From Lepraria neglecta (taxonomy: Eukaryota; Ascomycota; Lecanoromycetes; Lecanorales; Stereocaulaceae): 64,000 nt of DNA. The translations under genes and the position numbers were made by a program. Positions 12,100 through 24,950 of the stretch are shown piece by piece. Below the pieces are notes generated by a model, which made no database searches, had not been told where the DNA came from, and was given only the letters and a program-made list of their open reading frames with translations. Location of the stretch: contig CM065653.1 of the NCBI GenBank assembly GCA_033220425.1, positions 4,030,001 to 4,094,000 on the forward strand, written 5' to 3'. Numbering within the stretch: the first letter of the stretch is position 1; each line of letters starts with the position of its first letter.

Positions 12100-13620
12100 A
12101 TAGCAGAAGCTTAATACCGACTAGCGCCTGGCCGCCGAAAAGATTATAACGGCTATAGATAAGAATAATGATAACGAATATAGTATAGGTATACTATTCT
12201 TTTTGAATGGCGCTGGCGGTACTAGGAAGACTATAGTCCAGAATATTATTCTAAAGAAGCTTCGTTCTTAGAAGCGTATTACTTTAGCAGTAGCCTCTTT
12301 AGGTATCGCTACGACTCTATTAGACGGTAGACGTACTATCTATTCGCGGTTTAAGATCCTATTGGACGCTGAGAGTATATCCAGTTGCGGTATTTAGAAA
12401 GGGACTAACCTCGCAGAGCTGATTAAGCGGGCTTGCGTCATCTTCTAGGACGAAGTACCTATATAGAGTCATTTCGCCGTTGAATACGTTAGCCGTTCTT
12501 TACAGGATCTTTACGGTAATAATAGTACTTACTTTAGTAGTAAGGTCGTTTACTTTTACGACGATTTCCGTTAGACCTTGCCAGTAGTCCCTAGCAGGAC
12601 CGTAGGCGTTATTATCAATGTCTATATCTAGAAGGCGGCGTTCTAGGACAAGGTAACTATTCTTCGCCTTAGTACTAATATACGTCTAAGTAATAGAGGT
12701 CTTACCGAAGAAGGTAGACGGCGAATAGTAGAATTTACCGAAGCTCTCCTATATATTAGTAATAGTAAAGGTAATATAGTCGACCCAATTACTAAGGATA
12801 AAGAGTCTCTCTAGAAATATAGATATCTACTAGGGAATACTATAGACGTACTAATTAACAAAATTTATCCTACTATTAGCAGAGATCTTCCGGACCGGCG
12901 CTATCTAACTAAACGAGTAATTCTAGCTATTATAAATAAGGATATCTAGAGAGTAAACAACTATATTCTCGACCGTATACGGGGCGACTACTATAAGTAC
13001 TAGAGTTTCGATCAAGCGGTAAACCCTAAGGAAAACAAGATATTCCCTAATAAGTACTAGAATAAATTCTATAAGCCCTTACTACTACCGTATAAGCTAC
13101 GGTTAAAGGTAGGGACGCCAGTAATATTAATAAGGAACCTAGATATACCCCGTCTCTATAATAGGACCCGTATTCTACTTACCGAATACGGGAGATACGT
13201 CCTTAAGGGTAATATTATAGGTAGAAGTTTCGACGGCAGCGAGGTAGTCTTATACAAGATCCCTTTATAGTCCAAGGATAGTAATAAGTATATCCCTACC
13301 TCGTTCACCCGCAAGTAGTTCCCTATACGCCCTGCCTTCGCAATAACTATTAATAAGTCGCAGGGCCAGTCGATAAAGTATATAGGACTCAACCTACGAT
13401 CCCGTCCAGCGTTCACCTATAGATAATTCTATATTAGCAACTCGCGCGTTACTATAGAGTCGAACCTATATATGATTGGTCCGGATTCGGATGACTATAT
13501 TAGGTATAAGCTTATGAATAACCCGATCTATAAGTAGGTACTACTATAGGTCTAGTACTCGCAGAACGGTTATAGCTAGTAGAAGTTGCTCGGAACGGCG
13601 CTAAGCCTCTTTAGGAACAT
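12100..13620 (+). pseudogene. Helitron PIF1-like helicase domain
   Basis: Seen in order: Walker A as GAGGTRKT at about 12209-12232 (glycine to arginine at position 6, as RIP would give); Walker B region as DEVPI near 12450-12465; a segment matching FGGDFRQxLPVVP near 12550-12600; and the late motif [12 protein letters not shown] near 13337-13375. This is the superfamily 1 PIF1-like helicase of Helitrons, which unwinds DNA during transposition. Many stops. The 3' half is duplicated in HelB (49056-49870). The open minus-strand frame over 13156-13416 is a shadow of this domain. Confidence 0.88.
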
Positions 13621-14207
13621 ATATCAAACTCGTAAAGTGCGCCAATCGACTTTTCAGCGAGATTCAGGGTTAGATTTTGCTGGGTGCAGAAATGGCTATT
13701 ACTTAGACTTATGAATGGCGGCGACTATATCTCAACGCTTGAAGATATCAGCCAATAGGCTTGCAGGCGCATGGATATGAGTTATATTACGGCCCCGGTG
13801 TGGTTTCTTTTGTAAATAATCGCGATGTTACTATTATATAACCTCGCCGTCGATAGGTGCAAAAACATCGGACGACTCTTAGCTCTATACCAAGCCCGAC
13901 TTTATAGCGCGCGTGTTCAGCCAATTAGAATTTCATAGGCCTGGCACTAGCGCATGCCTACGAAATATCTAGCCAACCGGTACTAATTCCGGACCCGAGA
14001 AATAGCCGAGCGCGCGCGTGTCTTTATATCCTGGACCTTTAGGCCCGCTCCTTAGTATTAAAATCTTACTATTTTAATAACTTCAGAAGTCTTAGAGTTA
14101 GAGCTTAACTTTATATATATAAAATATACTATAATTATAGGGCTTTCTAAATCCGCTTAAATTTTCTAAATCTAGTATGAAATAAGCGAGATATAGCCGT
14201 TTTTACG

Positions 14208-14241
14208 GTAATCTTCTGTGAAGATTACGGGCACTTACTTG
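14208..14241 (+). repeat. Helitron 3' hairpin and terminus (HelA)
   Basis: Stem gtaatctt (14208-14215), loop ctgtg, stem aagattac (14221-14228), then gggcacttacttg to the end. The same module closes HelB (50461-50495), HelE (51548-51580) and, reversed, HelC (37532-37565). Such hairpins act as the transposition terminator in Helitrons. Confidence 0.9.
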
Positions 14242-16780
14242 TTTAATATATTATTTAACGCGCGCTCGAAGCTTTAGTATCGTATATCCTTATCCTAGAA
14301 GTTCTATTATTTTAGATACTCCTAGGTAACCTTATAAAGGGTTATCGTAGTAATCTCTAATTACTTTCTTAACGTATATATTAGGTAAATAGATTTTATT
14401 CTAGTATTTAAGTAATAATAAATTCTACTAATTCTTTCGTAGATTTATTACAAATATATCGTTATTATAGGCTTTTACGATCTTATTAGTTATATTAGGT
14501 CCTAATATATAAAGGGTTATAGCTAATATCTAGTATAGTACTAGTAATCCGTCCGCTTCTTTCTTTAGGATTAGTCGTTCTATAATATTCTTTTCTTCTA
14601 TATAGTCTAATCGCCTACTAAGGGTATCCGCTCGACTATTATCTTTTCCTAGAGTATATATTATCTTGAATTTATACTATCCTAATAGTTCTAACTATTA
14701 AACTTATCTTCTATTTAACTCTTTTATTATTATAAAGTTAAGAAGATTCTTATAATTCGTAAAGATAGTTAGATCCGAGTAGCTTTCTACGTATACTTAC
14801 TAATTCTATAATATATATACTACGGCAAGTAGTTCTTTATTGTATATATTATAGTTCTATTCTACTACTAATATCTTCCTTAAATAGTAGATAACTAGAT
14901 ACTACTTTTAGTCTTTTATTTAATATAGGTATACTCTAATTATAAGATCCGAGGTATCTATTTCGATATAGGCCGGTTTGTTAGCCTAAAAGGTATAGAG
15001 TACTAGTAGATCTATATATACTTTCTTTAATATATTAAATAATCTCTATTAGTCTTTTCCCTATATAAATCTAATATCTTTCTTTATAATATCCGTTAGA
15101 GGTAGTACTTTCTTTAAGTAGCCTTCGATAAACTTCCTATTAAAGTTAGCGAATTCTAAGAAGCTTTATACTACTTTAACGTCCTATAGTATAGGCTATT
15201 CTACTATAGCTTTAATCTTTTCTAGGCTTATACTAATACCTTCTATACTAACTATAAATCCTATAAATTCTACTAACTATTAATAAAACTTGTACTTTTC
15301 TAGTTTAAGGAGAAGTTTCATTTATAATAGATATTTAAGGATATCCTATATATATTTAATATATTCTTCTTTATTCTTAGAATAAATTAGTATATTATTA
15401 AGGTACGCTATCGCTATTCAATCTAAATATACTTATACGATATTATTAATAAGTACTTAGAAGGTTACTAGTACGTTAGTAAGTCTAAACGATATTACTA
15501 GATACTCGTAGTAGCTATATCTTGTTCGAAAGGTAGTTTTCTATTCCTCGCCTTCTTTTATTCGAATTAAGTTATATACGCCTCTAAGATCCAGTTTAGT
15601 AAATATCTTTGCCTTTCTAAGTCGATCCTATAGCTCCCCTATATTTAGTAATAGATATCTATTTTTAATAGTAATATCGTTTAACTTTCGATAGTCGATA
15701 TATAGCCTTAAGCTTCTATCCTTCTTTAGTATAAAGAGGATAGGATAATCTACTAGTAATTTAGATTCCCGAATAAATCCTTTCTTAAGGTTCTTGTTAA
15801 TATACTCGCAAAGTACTTTAGGTTCCTTCTCTAATAATATATAGATAGGTCTAAATATTAGCTAGTTACTAGATTCAAGTTCAATCTTATAATCCTATAG
15901 CTAGTACCTAGGTAATACTTCCGTATTCGTCTCTTCCTTGAATAAGTATACCTACTTATTATATCCCTAAGGGACGGAGGGTATATTAGTCTCTCTCTTA
16001 ACTTTTACTCTTTTATCTTACTAATCTTTACTAGTAACTATAGAGTCGAACTACCTTTTAGTACCGTCCTTATACGAAGCTAAGGTAATATATACCTCGA
16101 CTAGTCTTCGGTTTAACTTCTTATCTACTATTAATCGCTATTAATATATAGGTATAATCCTAGTGATATTTCTAGATCGATCTATTTTGACTACTCCTCG
16201 AGCCTAATCGATTATTAGGTTATACTTCTTTAACTAAGATATCCCTAAATTATATAATAGGTAGCTATTCTAATAACGTTAAAGGTAATCTCTTTATAGT
16301 AGCGCTAAATTATAATAGGTAATAAAAGTATCTCTTCGTCTATCTTTCCTATTAATAATATTAACCCGTTAGCTATCTAAAGGTTATACTACTATAATTT
16401 CTTTTAAGTTAGTATCTCTATTATTCGTACTAAGTCTTACGAAATAAAGTTTCTAGTAGCTCTAGAATCTATTATTATAACGGTCCGCTATCTATTAATA
16501 ATTACCGGTATTATATATATATATCGTATTATATAGAATATATATATTGTTTAGAGATTAACGTATTAATCTCCTTATAGCTACCTCTACTATAAAGGAT
16601 TACTCTTTTCTCTAATTAGGAAGGAATTCTATAAATTCTTTCTATATTCTATATTTTTAATATTTCTTATAGAGGTATATATACTATTCTATTATATAAT
16701 ATTCTTCTATATTTAGATCGTAGATTAATTCTCGTTGTAGATTATTTATCTATATTTATCCGTTCTCTAGAAAGTACTAA
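14242..16780 (-). mobile_element. G1 segment: integrase start, RNase H, reverse transcriptase, protease
   Basis: The reverse complement aligns to G2 from about 18900 to 21390. Right to left: protease region (about 16560-16380), reverse transcriptase (about 15900-15200), RNase H (about 15100-14600), integrase zinc-binding start (about 14500-14242). RIPed fossil, many breaks. Confidence 0.85.
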
Positions 16781-16893
16781 TACTTTCGTATAGCCCGGAA
16801 AGATATAGGATGGTATGGGATATTGGCTCTCTTACCCATCCCGGGGTATAGTATAGTATCAAGGTCTAAAATCCCATACTATTGGTAGGAGGT

Positions 16894-17320
16894 TATTAGA
16901 ACCAGGGGGTTCTAATAGGACTGTCGCGAAGGATAGATAACTTCGAATAGGATAGGCAGGTAGAGCGATAATCGCAATGGTCGCAGTGCGAGCAATACTA
17001 TCAAGAATGATGATCGCAGTGATCGCAATACGAGCAATACTATCAAGAATGCTTGGCAGGATTTCTTATATCTACATATACGGGGCTTTGCCCGTTGTTT
17101 AGAACAGTATATTCAACTTAGTAAACTATTACTTGGTTAATCTTCCTGGTACTCCTTGTACTATACTTTACTAGTTATTAATATAGAATATATTAATTAC
17201 CTATACACACGAAGACTACTATTCTACCTAAGTAACTCCTCTCCTACAGAAGTATAAGATATCTATACCTATACCTAGTTATCGCACTATTAGGTAAACG
17301 CTCGGGTATAGGTCGTAATA
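16894..17320 (+). repeat. 5' LTR of G2 (427 bp)
   Basis: Same length as 23039-23465. It holds a 42-bp tandem duplication at 16971-17054. The differences between the two LTRs are almost all transitions. Confidence 0.93.
16971..17054. repeat. 42-bp tandem duplication in the G2 LTR
   Basis: Units start at 16971 and 17013 and share cgagcaatactatcaagaat. The same pair is in the 3' LTR near 23116-23199. Confidence 0.88.
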
Positions 17321-20300
17321 CTTTGAATACCCTAAGAGATGAGTTCTTTAATAACTTTAGGCAGAAACCCTACCCTAAGTACCTTAACAGTTACTGGCTA
17401 AAGACGCTATACTATAGACGAAGGATCTAGAAAAAGGATCAAGGTTATAGTACTAGACCTATACTACGGAGACAGGGACAAGCTTAAGCTATAGCTTATA
17501 CAAGTATAACTATACCTTCTATTCCAGGGAGACTTGCTCCTAGTAACTAGATATACTACCTTCGCTATATTATACCTAAGAGGACAAGCCTAAAAATAGG
17601 TCGAACCTTTCCTAAAGAAATATATAGAAGACGACAACGAAGACGGCGACGTTAAGTTATAGATAGAAAGTATACTAAAGTTTATAGTTAAAATCCGCCG
17701 TATATTCGGACCTTCTAATAAGGTAAACGTAGTAATACGTATTATTTAGTATATAAAGTAGAAGAAGTCAGCGTTAGAGTTTTCAACTTAGTTTCAAATA
17801 TACGCTACTAAAATAGGCTAGGACGATAATATACTAATAATAATATATTATTAAGGCCTTAAAGATAATATTAAAGACGAGCTTATAAGATTCGGAGGAG
17901 TAATCGATACTCTAGATAGACTTATTAAAAATACGATTAAGATTAATAATAAGCTATTTAAATAATCTATAGAGAAACGGTATAACGGAGGAGTTAGCGG
18001 AACCTGATATAAGGGATTCTTTTCAAAAATAAGGAATTACTAATAAGACTATAGAGAATATAATACTTACTATAGTATAGTGCTAATAGAGATTAACTTT
18101 ATTTAGATAGGAAAGAAGAAAGGAAACTTTAAAGGGAAAAAGTAGTACGGGGGAAAGAAAGTAATTACTTACTATAGCTATAGTAAACTGGGCTATATAG
18201 CTAAAGACTATAGGTCGAAGAATATAGTATACCGACTACAGATTAACGCAATAGAAGGAGGGCCTCTAGATAACGAGGAAAACTCCGAAGAAATATGGCT
18301 ACTCTATAATATAGAAGAGTTAGATTAGGATTCGGAAGATAATACCTTTAAATTAGAATTTAACAAAGAAGTATAGAGGTACTACTATAGGGATAGTAAT
18401 AGATCTTAATAATATAAGACGGATTAGGAACAACGGAGAGCTAGTCTAGAGAGACTAGTATCGATACCCGAACCTGGATCTACTATATCCTAAGTAGAAG
18501 GAAAATTACTAGAAGTTAAAGAACCTTAATCGGACGAAGATAAATATAAACTCTTCGATAAAATCGAAAATAAAGTATAAGGTATATTAAATAAGTAATT
18601 ATCTATAAAACCCAAATAGGACGAACCTATACGAGACTATCGATATAATAGGGAATATTAGTAATATAGCGAGATTCCATATACTGAGTGTATATTACCC
18701 GATTATTTAGTATATAGGGAGGAAAGGGGCCGTCTAGCGGAAGAATACACGGTACCCCTACTTAAGAAAGCTTACTATAGGGAGATATAGTAGTATAAGT
18801 ATAAGGAAGATAGATATTAGTAGTATCTTATAAGTAAGAGGAAGTATTACTACTTCCTATACTTTATAGAGAAGTAGAAAAAAGAAAGAAACAACTTACT
18901 TAGAGTCTTTAGGAGAGGAGCTTATAACTAAGTACTATAGTATAGCTGCCTATATAATAAATATATTCCGTATAAAGGTATAAAGGAAGTATATAGCTTC
19001 CTACTATTATAGGGAAAAGAATAATCTCTTATACTATAGGGAAGTATAAGGAGATTAATACGTTATTCCCTAAACAATAATTATGTTCCGCCTAATACTA
19101 TACTTATATTATTATACTAGTAAATATCGATAGATAGCGGACCGTAGCGATAATAGATAGCGGAGCTATAGGAAATTTTATCTCAAGGAGGTTAGTAGAC
19201 TTAAACGACCTACTAACCTAAAAGAAGAAATTATCTTACGAGCTACGCCTGGCCGATAGGTTAGTATTCTTAATAGGAAAAGTAGAGGAGGAGATATACT
19301 CCCTACTAGTAATAATTTAGTAATACTATAAGGAGATTATATTCGATATAGTTAGGATAGCTACTTATAATATTATTTTAGGAATACCTTGGTTAAATAA
19401 ATATAACCTAGAAATCAACTAGAAGATAAAAGTACTTAAATTCGGATGATCTAGAAATATTACCAGTATTAGACCTATTAGTTAATAGTAGATAATAATA
19501 GATAAGAGAAAGAACCGAAGACTAGTTAAAGTATATATTACTTTATTCTTAAATAATAAGAGCGACTTCTAAGAGAGAAGGCTCGACTCCTTAGTTACTA
19601 GTAAGGGTTAGCGGGATACTAAAGAGAGAGCTATTAAAGGAAAAGACGAACCTTCTGCAATCCCTCGGGAATATAAATAGTAGGTATACCTATTCGAGGA
19701 AGAGATAAGCGTAAAAGTATTACCTAAGTACCAGCTATAGGATTATAAGATTAAACTCGAACTAGGCAGGGCGCCAATATTTAGACCTATCTATATATTA
19801 TCGGAAAAGGAACTTACTATACTTTGCGGGTATATCGACGAGAACCTTAAGAAAGGATTTATTCGGGAATCCAAATTACTAGTAGGTTATCTAATCCTCT
19901 TCGCGCTGAAGAAGGATAGAAGCTTAAGGCTGTATATTAACTATCGAAAGTTGAATGATATTACTATTAAGAATTGTTACCCTTTACTAAATATTAGCGA
20001 GCTATAGGATTGGCTCAGTAAGGTAAAGATATTTATAAAGCTAGACCTTAGGGGTATATATAATCTAATCCGAATAAAAGAAGGCGAAGAATAGAAAACT
20101 GCCTTTCGGACCAGATATAGCTACTATAAGTATCTAGTAATACCGTTTGGACTTACCAACGCACTAGTAACCTGCTAAGCACTTGTCAATAACGTTATAT
20201 AAGTATACTTAGATCGGACAGCGATAGTATACCTCGATAATATCTTGATTTACTCTAAGAACAAGGAAGAATATATTAAGTATATACAGGACATTATCGA

Positions 20301-23038
20301 ATACCTGTCACAAGCGGGGCTTCTCCTTAAACCGGAAAAGTGCGAGTTTTACAGGGACTCTATTAAGTTCCTAGGATTTGTGGTTAGTATAAAAGGTATT
20401 AGTATAAGCCTAGAAAAGATTAAAGCTATAGTGGAATAGCCTATACTATAGGACGTCAAAGCGGTATAAAGTTTCTTAGGATTTACTAACTTTAACAGGA
20501 AGTTTATTAAAGGCTACTTAAAGAAAGTACTTCTACTTACGGATATTACCAAGAAAGATATCGGATTTATATAGGGACCAGAATAATAAAGGTCGTTTGA
20601 CACATTAAAAAAAGTATATACGGATCCTCTAGTACTCTGTACCTTTCAAGCTAACGAACCGGCTTATATCGAAATAGATACCTCGGATCTTATAATTAGA
20701 GTATACCTTTATTAAATAAAGGACTAAAAGTAGTATCTAGTTACCTACTTTTCATAAAAAATGTTAGTAGTAGAACAAAACTATAATATATATAATAAAG
20801 AACTACTTACTGTAGTATATATACTTTAAAATTAGAGAGTATATATAGAAAGCTACTCGGACCTAACTATCTTCACGGATTATAAGAATCTTCTTAATTT
20901 TATAATAACGAAAGAGTTAAATAGAAGATAGGTTAGATAGTTAGAACTACTCGGATAATATAAGTTCAAAATAACCTATACCCTAGGAAAAGATAATAGT
21001 TAAGTAGATACGCTTAGCAGGCGATCGGACTATATAGAAGAGAAGAACGTTACAGAACGACTAATCCTAAAACGAGAAGCCGATGGATCATTGGTACTAT
21101 ATCAGGTATTAGCAATGACCCTTCGCATATTAGGACCTAATACGACTAATAGGATTGTAAAGGCCTATAATAACGATATATTCGCAATAAAGCTACGATA
21201 GGATTAACCGGATTTAGTATTACTTAGATATCAGGAAAAAACTTACTTACCTGATATATACGTTAAAGAAGTAATCAGGGATTACTATAATGACCTACTA
21301 TAAGGTCACCCTGGAGTATCTAAGACTATAGAACTCCTAGGACGAGGATACGCAGCGCCGAAGCTTCGGACGCGCGTTGAATAATATATTAAAGAATGTA
21401 TTCTATACTAGTAGAACAAGTCTATACGATACGCTAAGTACGGGCAAATTCAATTTGCGCCTATACTAGAATTACTATAGGATAATATTATAATGGACTT
21501 TATAGTCAAGCTACTACCTTTAAAAGATCCAGCTACGTAGGATATCTTCGATTCAATTATAGTTATTATAGATAAACTCACGAAGTATATAATTATAATA
21601 CTATTCAAGGAGATATATAAAGTAGACCAGTTAGCCTTTATACTACTCGACAAGCTAATAAGGGATTATAGTATACCTAAATCGATAATATCCGATAGAG
21701 ATAAGTTATTCACTTCTAACTACTAGAAAACACTAATTAGAGCGATTAGAACTAAACTTCGGATATTAACTATATACTATCTATAGACTAATAGATAAAC
21801 GGAACATATAAACCAAATAATGGAAGTATACTTAAGATATTATATAAACCTGAAATAAGACGACTGGGTTTTACTGCTTCTAATAGCACAACTAGCGTAT
21901 AATAATAAAAGATCAGATATAACAGGTCTAATACTATTCTTTACCAATCACGGAAAGAATATAAATATATTTCTATAAGCTAGGGACGGACCTAATACAG
22001 AAAAAGCCTTAGTTAAGGTAGAAGAGCTTAAGAATTTATATAAGGATATATAAAAAACGATTAAGAGCTCTAATAATAAGTTAAAGGGATAGGTTAATAG
22101 TAAAAGAAAGAATATTCCTTAGCTTAAAGAGGGGGATAAAGTATACCTCCTAATAAAAAATATGAAGATAACGAGACTAAGTAAGAAATTAGATTATATT
22201 AAGGTTAGACTATTCTTGATTAAGAAGGTAAAGGGGGCCGTTAACTATAAACTCGAGCTTCTACCTGACGCTAAAGTATATCTAGTATTCTATATCTTAC
22301 TTCTAGAGCTAGTAGACTCTAATATACTACTCTAAGAAATATTTTATTACGACGTTAAGGAAGAAATAGAGTATAAGGTCGAGAGGATCCTAGATAGGAG
22401 AAATTAGTTCTACCTAGTTAAATAGAAAGGGTACAATAAAACGGAAAGTACCTGGGAACCTCTTAGGAACCTTGCGGGGAACTATAGGGAATATCTACGA
22501 GAGTTCTATTAGAGAGAAGAGAAGACTAGTCGAGGCTCTCAGGGATTTCTATCCTATCGGGGAGATTGAACTACTCGGACGAGACGTTGAATATTAAGTT
22601 ATCAGAAGACTTAGGGACGGTATATTAGTCTTCCTCTAACTCCCTTATATTCTATAACTCTCGGTCTACTATATTCTTCTTCTCTTTCTTAACTGAGTTT
22701 AATTACGCCTAGAGGCGTACTAATTTCGTAAGCGTATTAGTAACTTCCTTACGTAACTTGTTACGCCGTTTTTTAATACGATATATTTTAAGGGGCGATA
22801 CTATAAGGTCGCACTTCCGACTACTAGTAACGTAGCTCGAATATCTATTGGAATTAGCACCTATAAGGTACTGCTTACTATTAGTAATATATTAGGAGCA
22901 GGGTTATATAACGAAGTCGGAAAGTTTACTGGCCAGCTCCTTTGATCGGATAGCTAGGTTAGATGATCTTTTAGTACGGATGGGTGGTATAAAGGATAGA
23001 TAGTTTCTCAGGACGAGAAATCTGGAAGGGGAGGCTAG

Positions 23039-23465
23039 TATTAGAACTAGGGGGTTCTGACAGGACTGTCGCGAAGGATAGATAACTTCGAACAGGATAG
23101 GCAGGTAGAGCGATGATCGTAATAGTTGTAGTGCGAGTAATACTATCAAGAATAATGATCGCAGTGATTATAATACGAGCAATACTATTAAGAATACTTG
23201 GTAGGATTTCTTATGTCTATATATACGGGGCTTTGCCCGTTATTTGGAATAGTATATTCAACTTAGTAAACTATTACTTGGTTAATCTTCCTGGTACTCC
23301 TTGTACTATACTTTACTAGTTATTAATATAGAACGTATTAATTACCTATATACACGAAGACTGCCATTCTACCTGAGTAACTCCTCTTCTACAGAAGCAT
23401 AAGACATCTACACCTATATCTAGTTATCGTACCATTAGGTAAACGCTCGGGCGTGGGTCGTAATA
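23039..23465 (+). repeat. 3' LTR of G2 (427 bp)
   Basis: It pairs with 16894-17320. The short open frames over 22904-23319 are chance frames across this LTR and its border. Confidence 0.93.
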
Positions 23466-23470
23466 GAGGT

Positions 23471-24950
23471 ATAGGATGTTAGTAGGATATCCTATAGTAT
23501 AGTATATTAGTAGGATTAATCTATAGTATAGGATATTTTCGGGATATCCTAGTAGCGGATAAGATAATACTTTATATAAATACTAAAAAGTAATATCTAG
23601 AATAATAACTAGAACTTAGGTAAAGTATATTTCTAAAGTTATAGTTCTGTAAGAGTAGAGGAGAGTAAGTTATATAGAGTATTTAAACTAAGTATTTCAT
23701 TCAAGCTATATATTTATTAAACTTTATACCCCGTCTTATCCTAACTAGCCTAGTATACTAAAGGGACTCTAAATGGCTATATAAGGCGTTTATATAGCTG
23801 AATATCTTTTTACTACAACGTGACACGCTTAGCGTGAATAGTATATAGATTATAGTCTATTTTAAGAGCTATATATTAGAGTTTATAATAGAAATAATAT
23901 AGAAGTAGTAGTCTTACCTTCGAGAAAACGTACTATAAAAGCTTCTACTACTTCTTATAGAGCTTCTATCACAGACCTTTAATACCTAAAATATCCTTAT
24001 AACGCCCCAAATTCTCTCTATATATCTATCGAAACCTCCTATACTAAATAACCGAACGGTGCTTTAGGAATAAGTAATTCTTAGGATTTCTGGAAACGGC
24101 GGATTTCACGGAGAGCTTTGGCTGTAAATAGCTATTAGTCGTATACGATAGGTAGAATAATAACTAGAAAGACCTACTTCCTGACTTAACCCTACTCTTT
24201 CTACGACTAGCTCTTAAGCCGGATCTAGGAAGGCCGGTCGCAGGAATAGATATAATAGTCTTACGCGCTATACTCTTGCGCGCTGCCTATACTAGTATAT
24301 TAGCTATAAAAGATTCAAGAAAACTCCGCAAAAATATATACTTCCTAGCGTCGTCGTTGGGCAGCAGGAATTATCCTTGACTTCGGGACTTTTTTGCCGA
24401 TAGTAGGTACTATAATCAAGGATTAGAACGAACGAGGGGATGTTTTAACTAGAAAGTAGATATTTACTAGTAATATTCTAGGGTAGTTATAAAGATAAAA
24501 GTTCAATATTACAAGATTATTTTATTATAGATTATAGAATAGTAAATATCGAAATTCTTATTTCTACTTAACTTCCTACTATTATATTATACGCTATATA
24601 TATTCGTTTACTACCTAAAAAGTTTTACTTAAAGTCTTTTTTCAAACGCTATTTACTAATATATTATTAGGAAATTCTATAGTTAATTATAGTCATGATT
24701 CTAGTTAGTAGACGTATTTACTTTATTCTAGTTAATATTTATACTAGTAGTAGGTAATATAATACTAGTAAGGGTAAACAAGGATGTTACTACCTAATCG
24801 GGTTTAGTAGCTAAACTACCCTTAATATAATAAATTTTATCGAATCTCCTACCCTTTTTTTTAAATTCCTTAGCCAATTTCTGCGAGATAGTAAATATAG
24901 GTCGCGGTAAGTATATATTAGTACTTCTAACTATAATAATACCTAGAATT
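23471..24950. other. hAT interior, non-coding 5' part
   Basis: It continues the hAT left arm after the G2 insertion (arm to about 23640) and then AT-rich sequence. Copies of the recurring hAT motif are seen near 23600 and 24150. I see no convincing coding region here. Confidence 0.6.

Larger units (their letters stand above)
5083..14241 (+). mobile_element. Helitron HelA (rolling-circle transposon), with a nested LTR element
   Basis: Seen: it starts with TC (tcttcttataataatag) after an A and ends ...cttacttg before a T, so it lies between A and T. The flanks on both sides join into the continuous integrase sequence seen in G2 near 21390, which fixes the ends. Just inside the 3' end is a hairpin with an 8-bp stem and 5-nt loop (14208-14228). 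Its 7 kb (without the nested LTR element) carries decayed Helitron N-terminal, Rep and PIF1-type helicase regions in order. Known biology: Rep nicks and the helicase unwinds during rolling-circle transposition. The 3' terminus is CTTG, not the usual CTRR. RIPed, with many stops. Confidence 0.92.
16894..23465 (+). mobile_element. Ty3/gypsy chromovirus G2, structurally complete
   Basis: Seen: 427-bp LTRs (16894-17320 and 23039-23465), 5-bp duplication GAGGT (16889-16893, 23466-23470), and a polypurine tract (ggaaggggagg) just before 23039. Parts left to right: gag (about 17340-18900) with a zinc-knuckle region near 18170-18215; aspartic protease (about 19130-19210); reverse transcriptase (about 19740-20440); RNase H (about 20640-21020); integrase (about 21240-22150); chromodomain (about 22370-22510). 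The chromodomain places it among the chromoviruses, which use it to target chromatin. Length 6.57 kb is normal. It is a RIPed fossil with dozens of breaks, and it is the youngest layer here because it lies inside the hAT. Confidence 0.93.

Noticed and set aside
16971-17054. CRISPR-like array (repeated units in the LTR)
   Set aside because: Only two adjacent units without spacers, in an LTR of a eukaryotic element.
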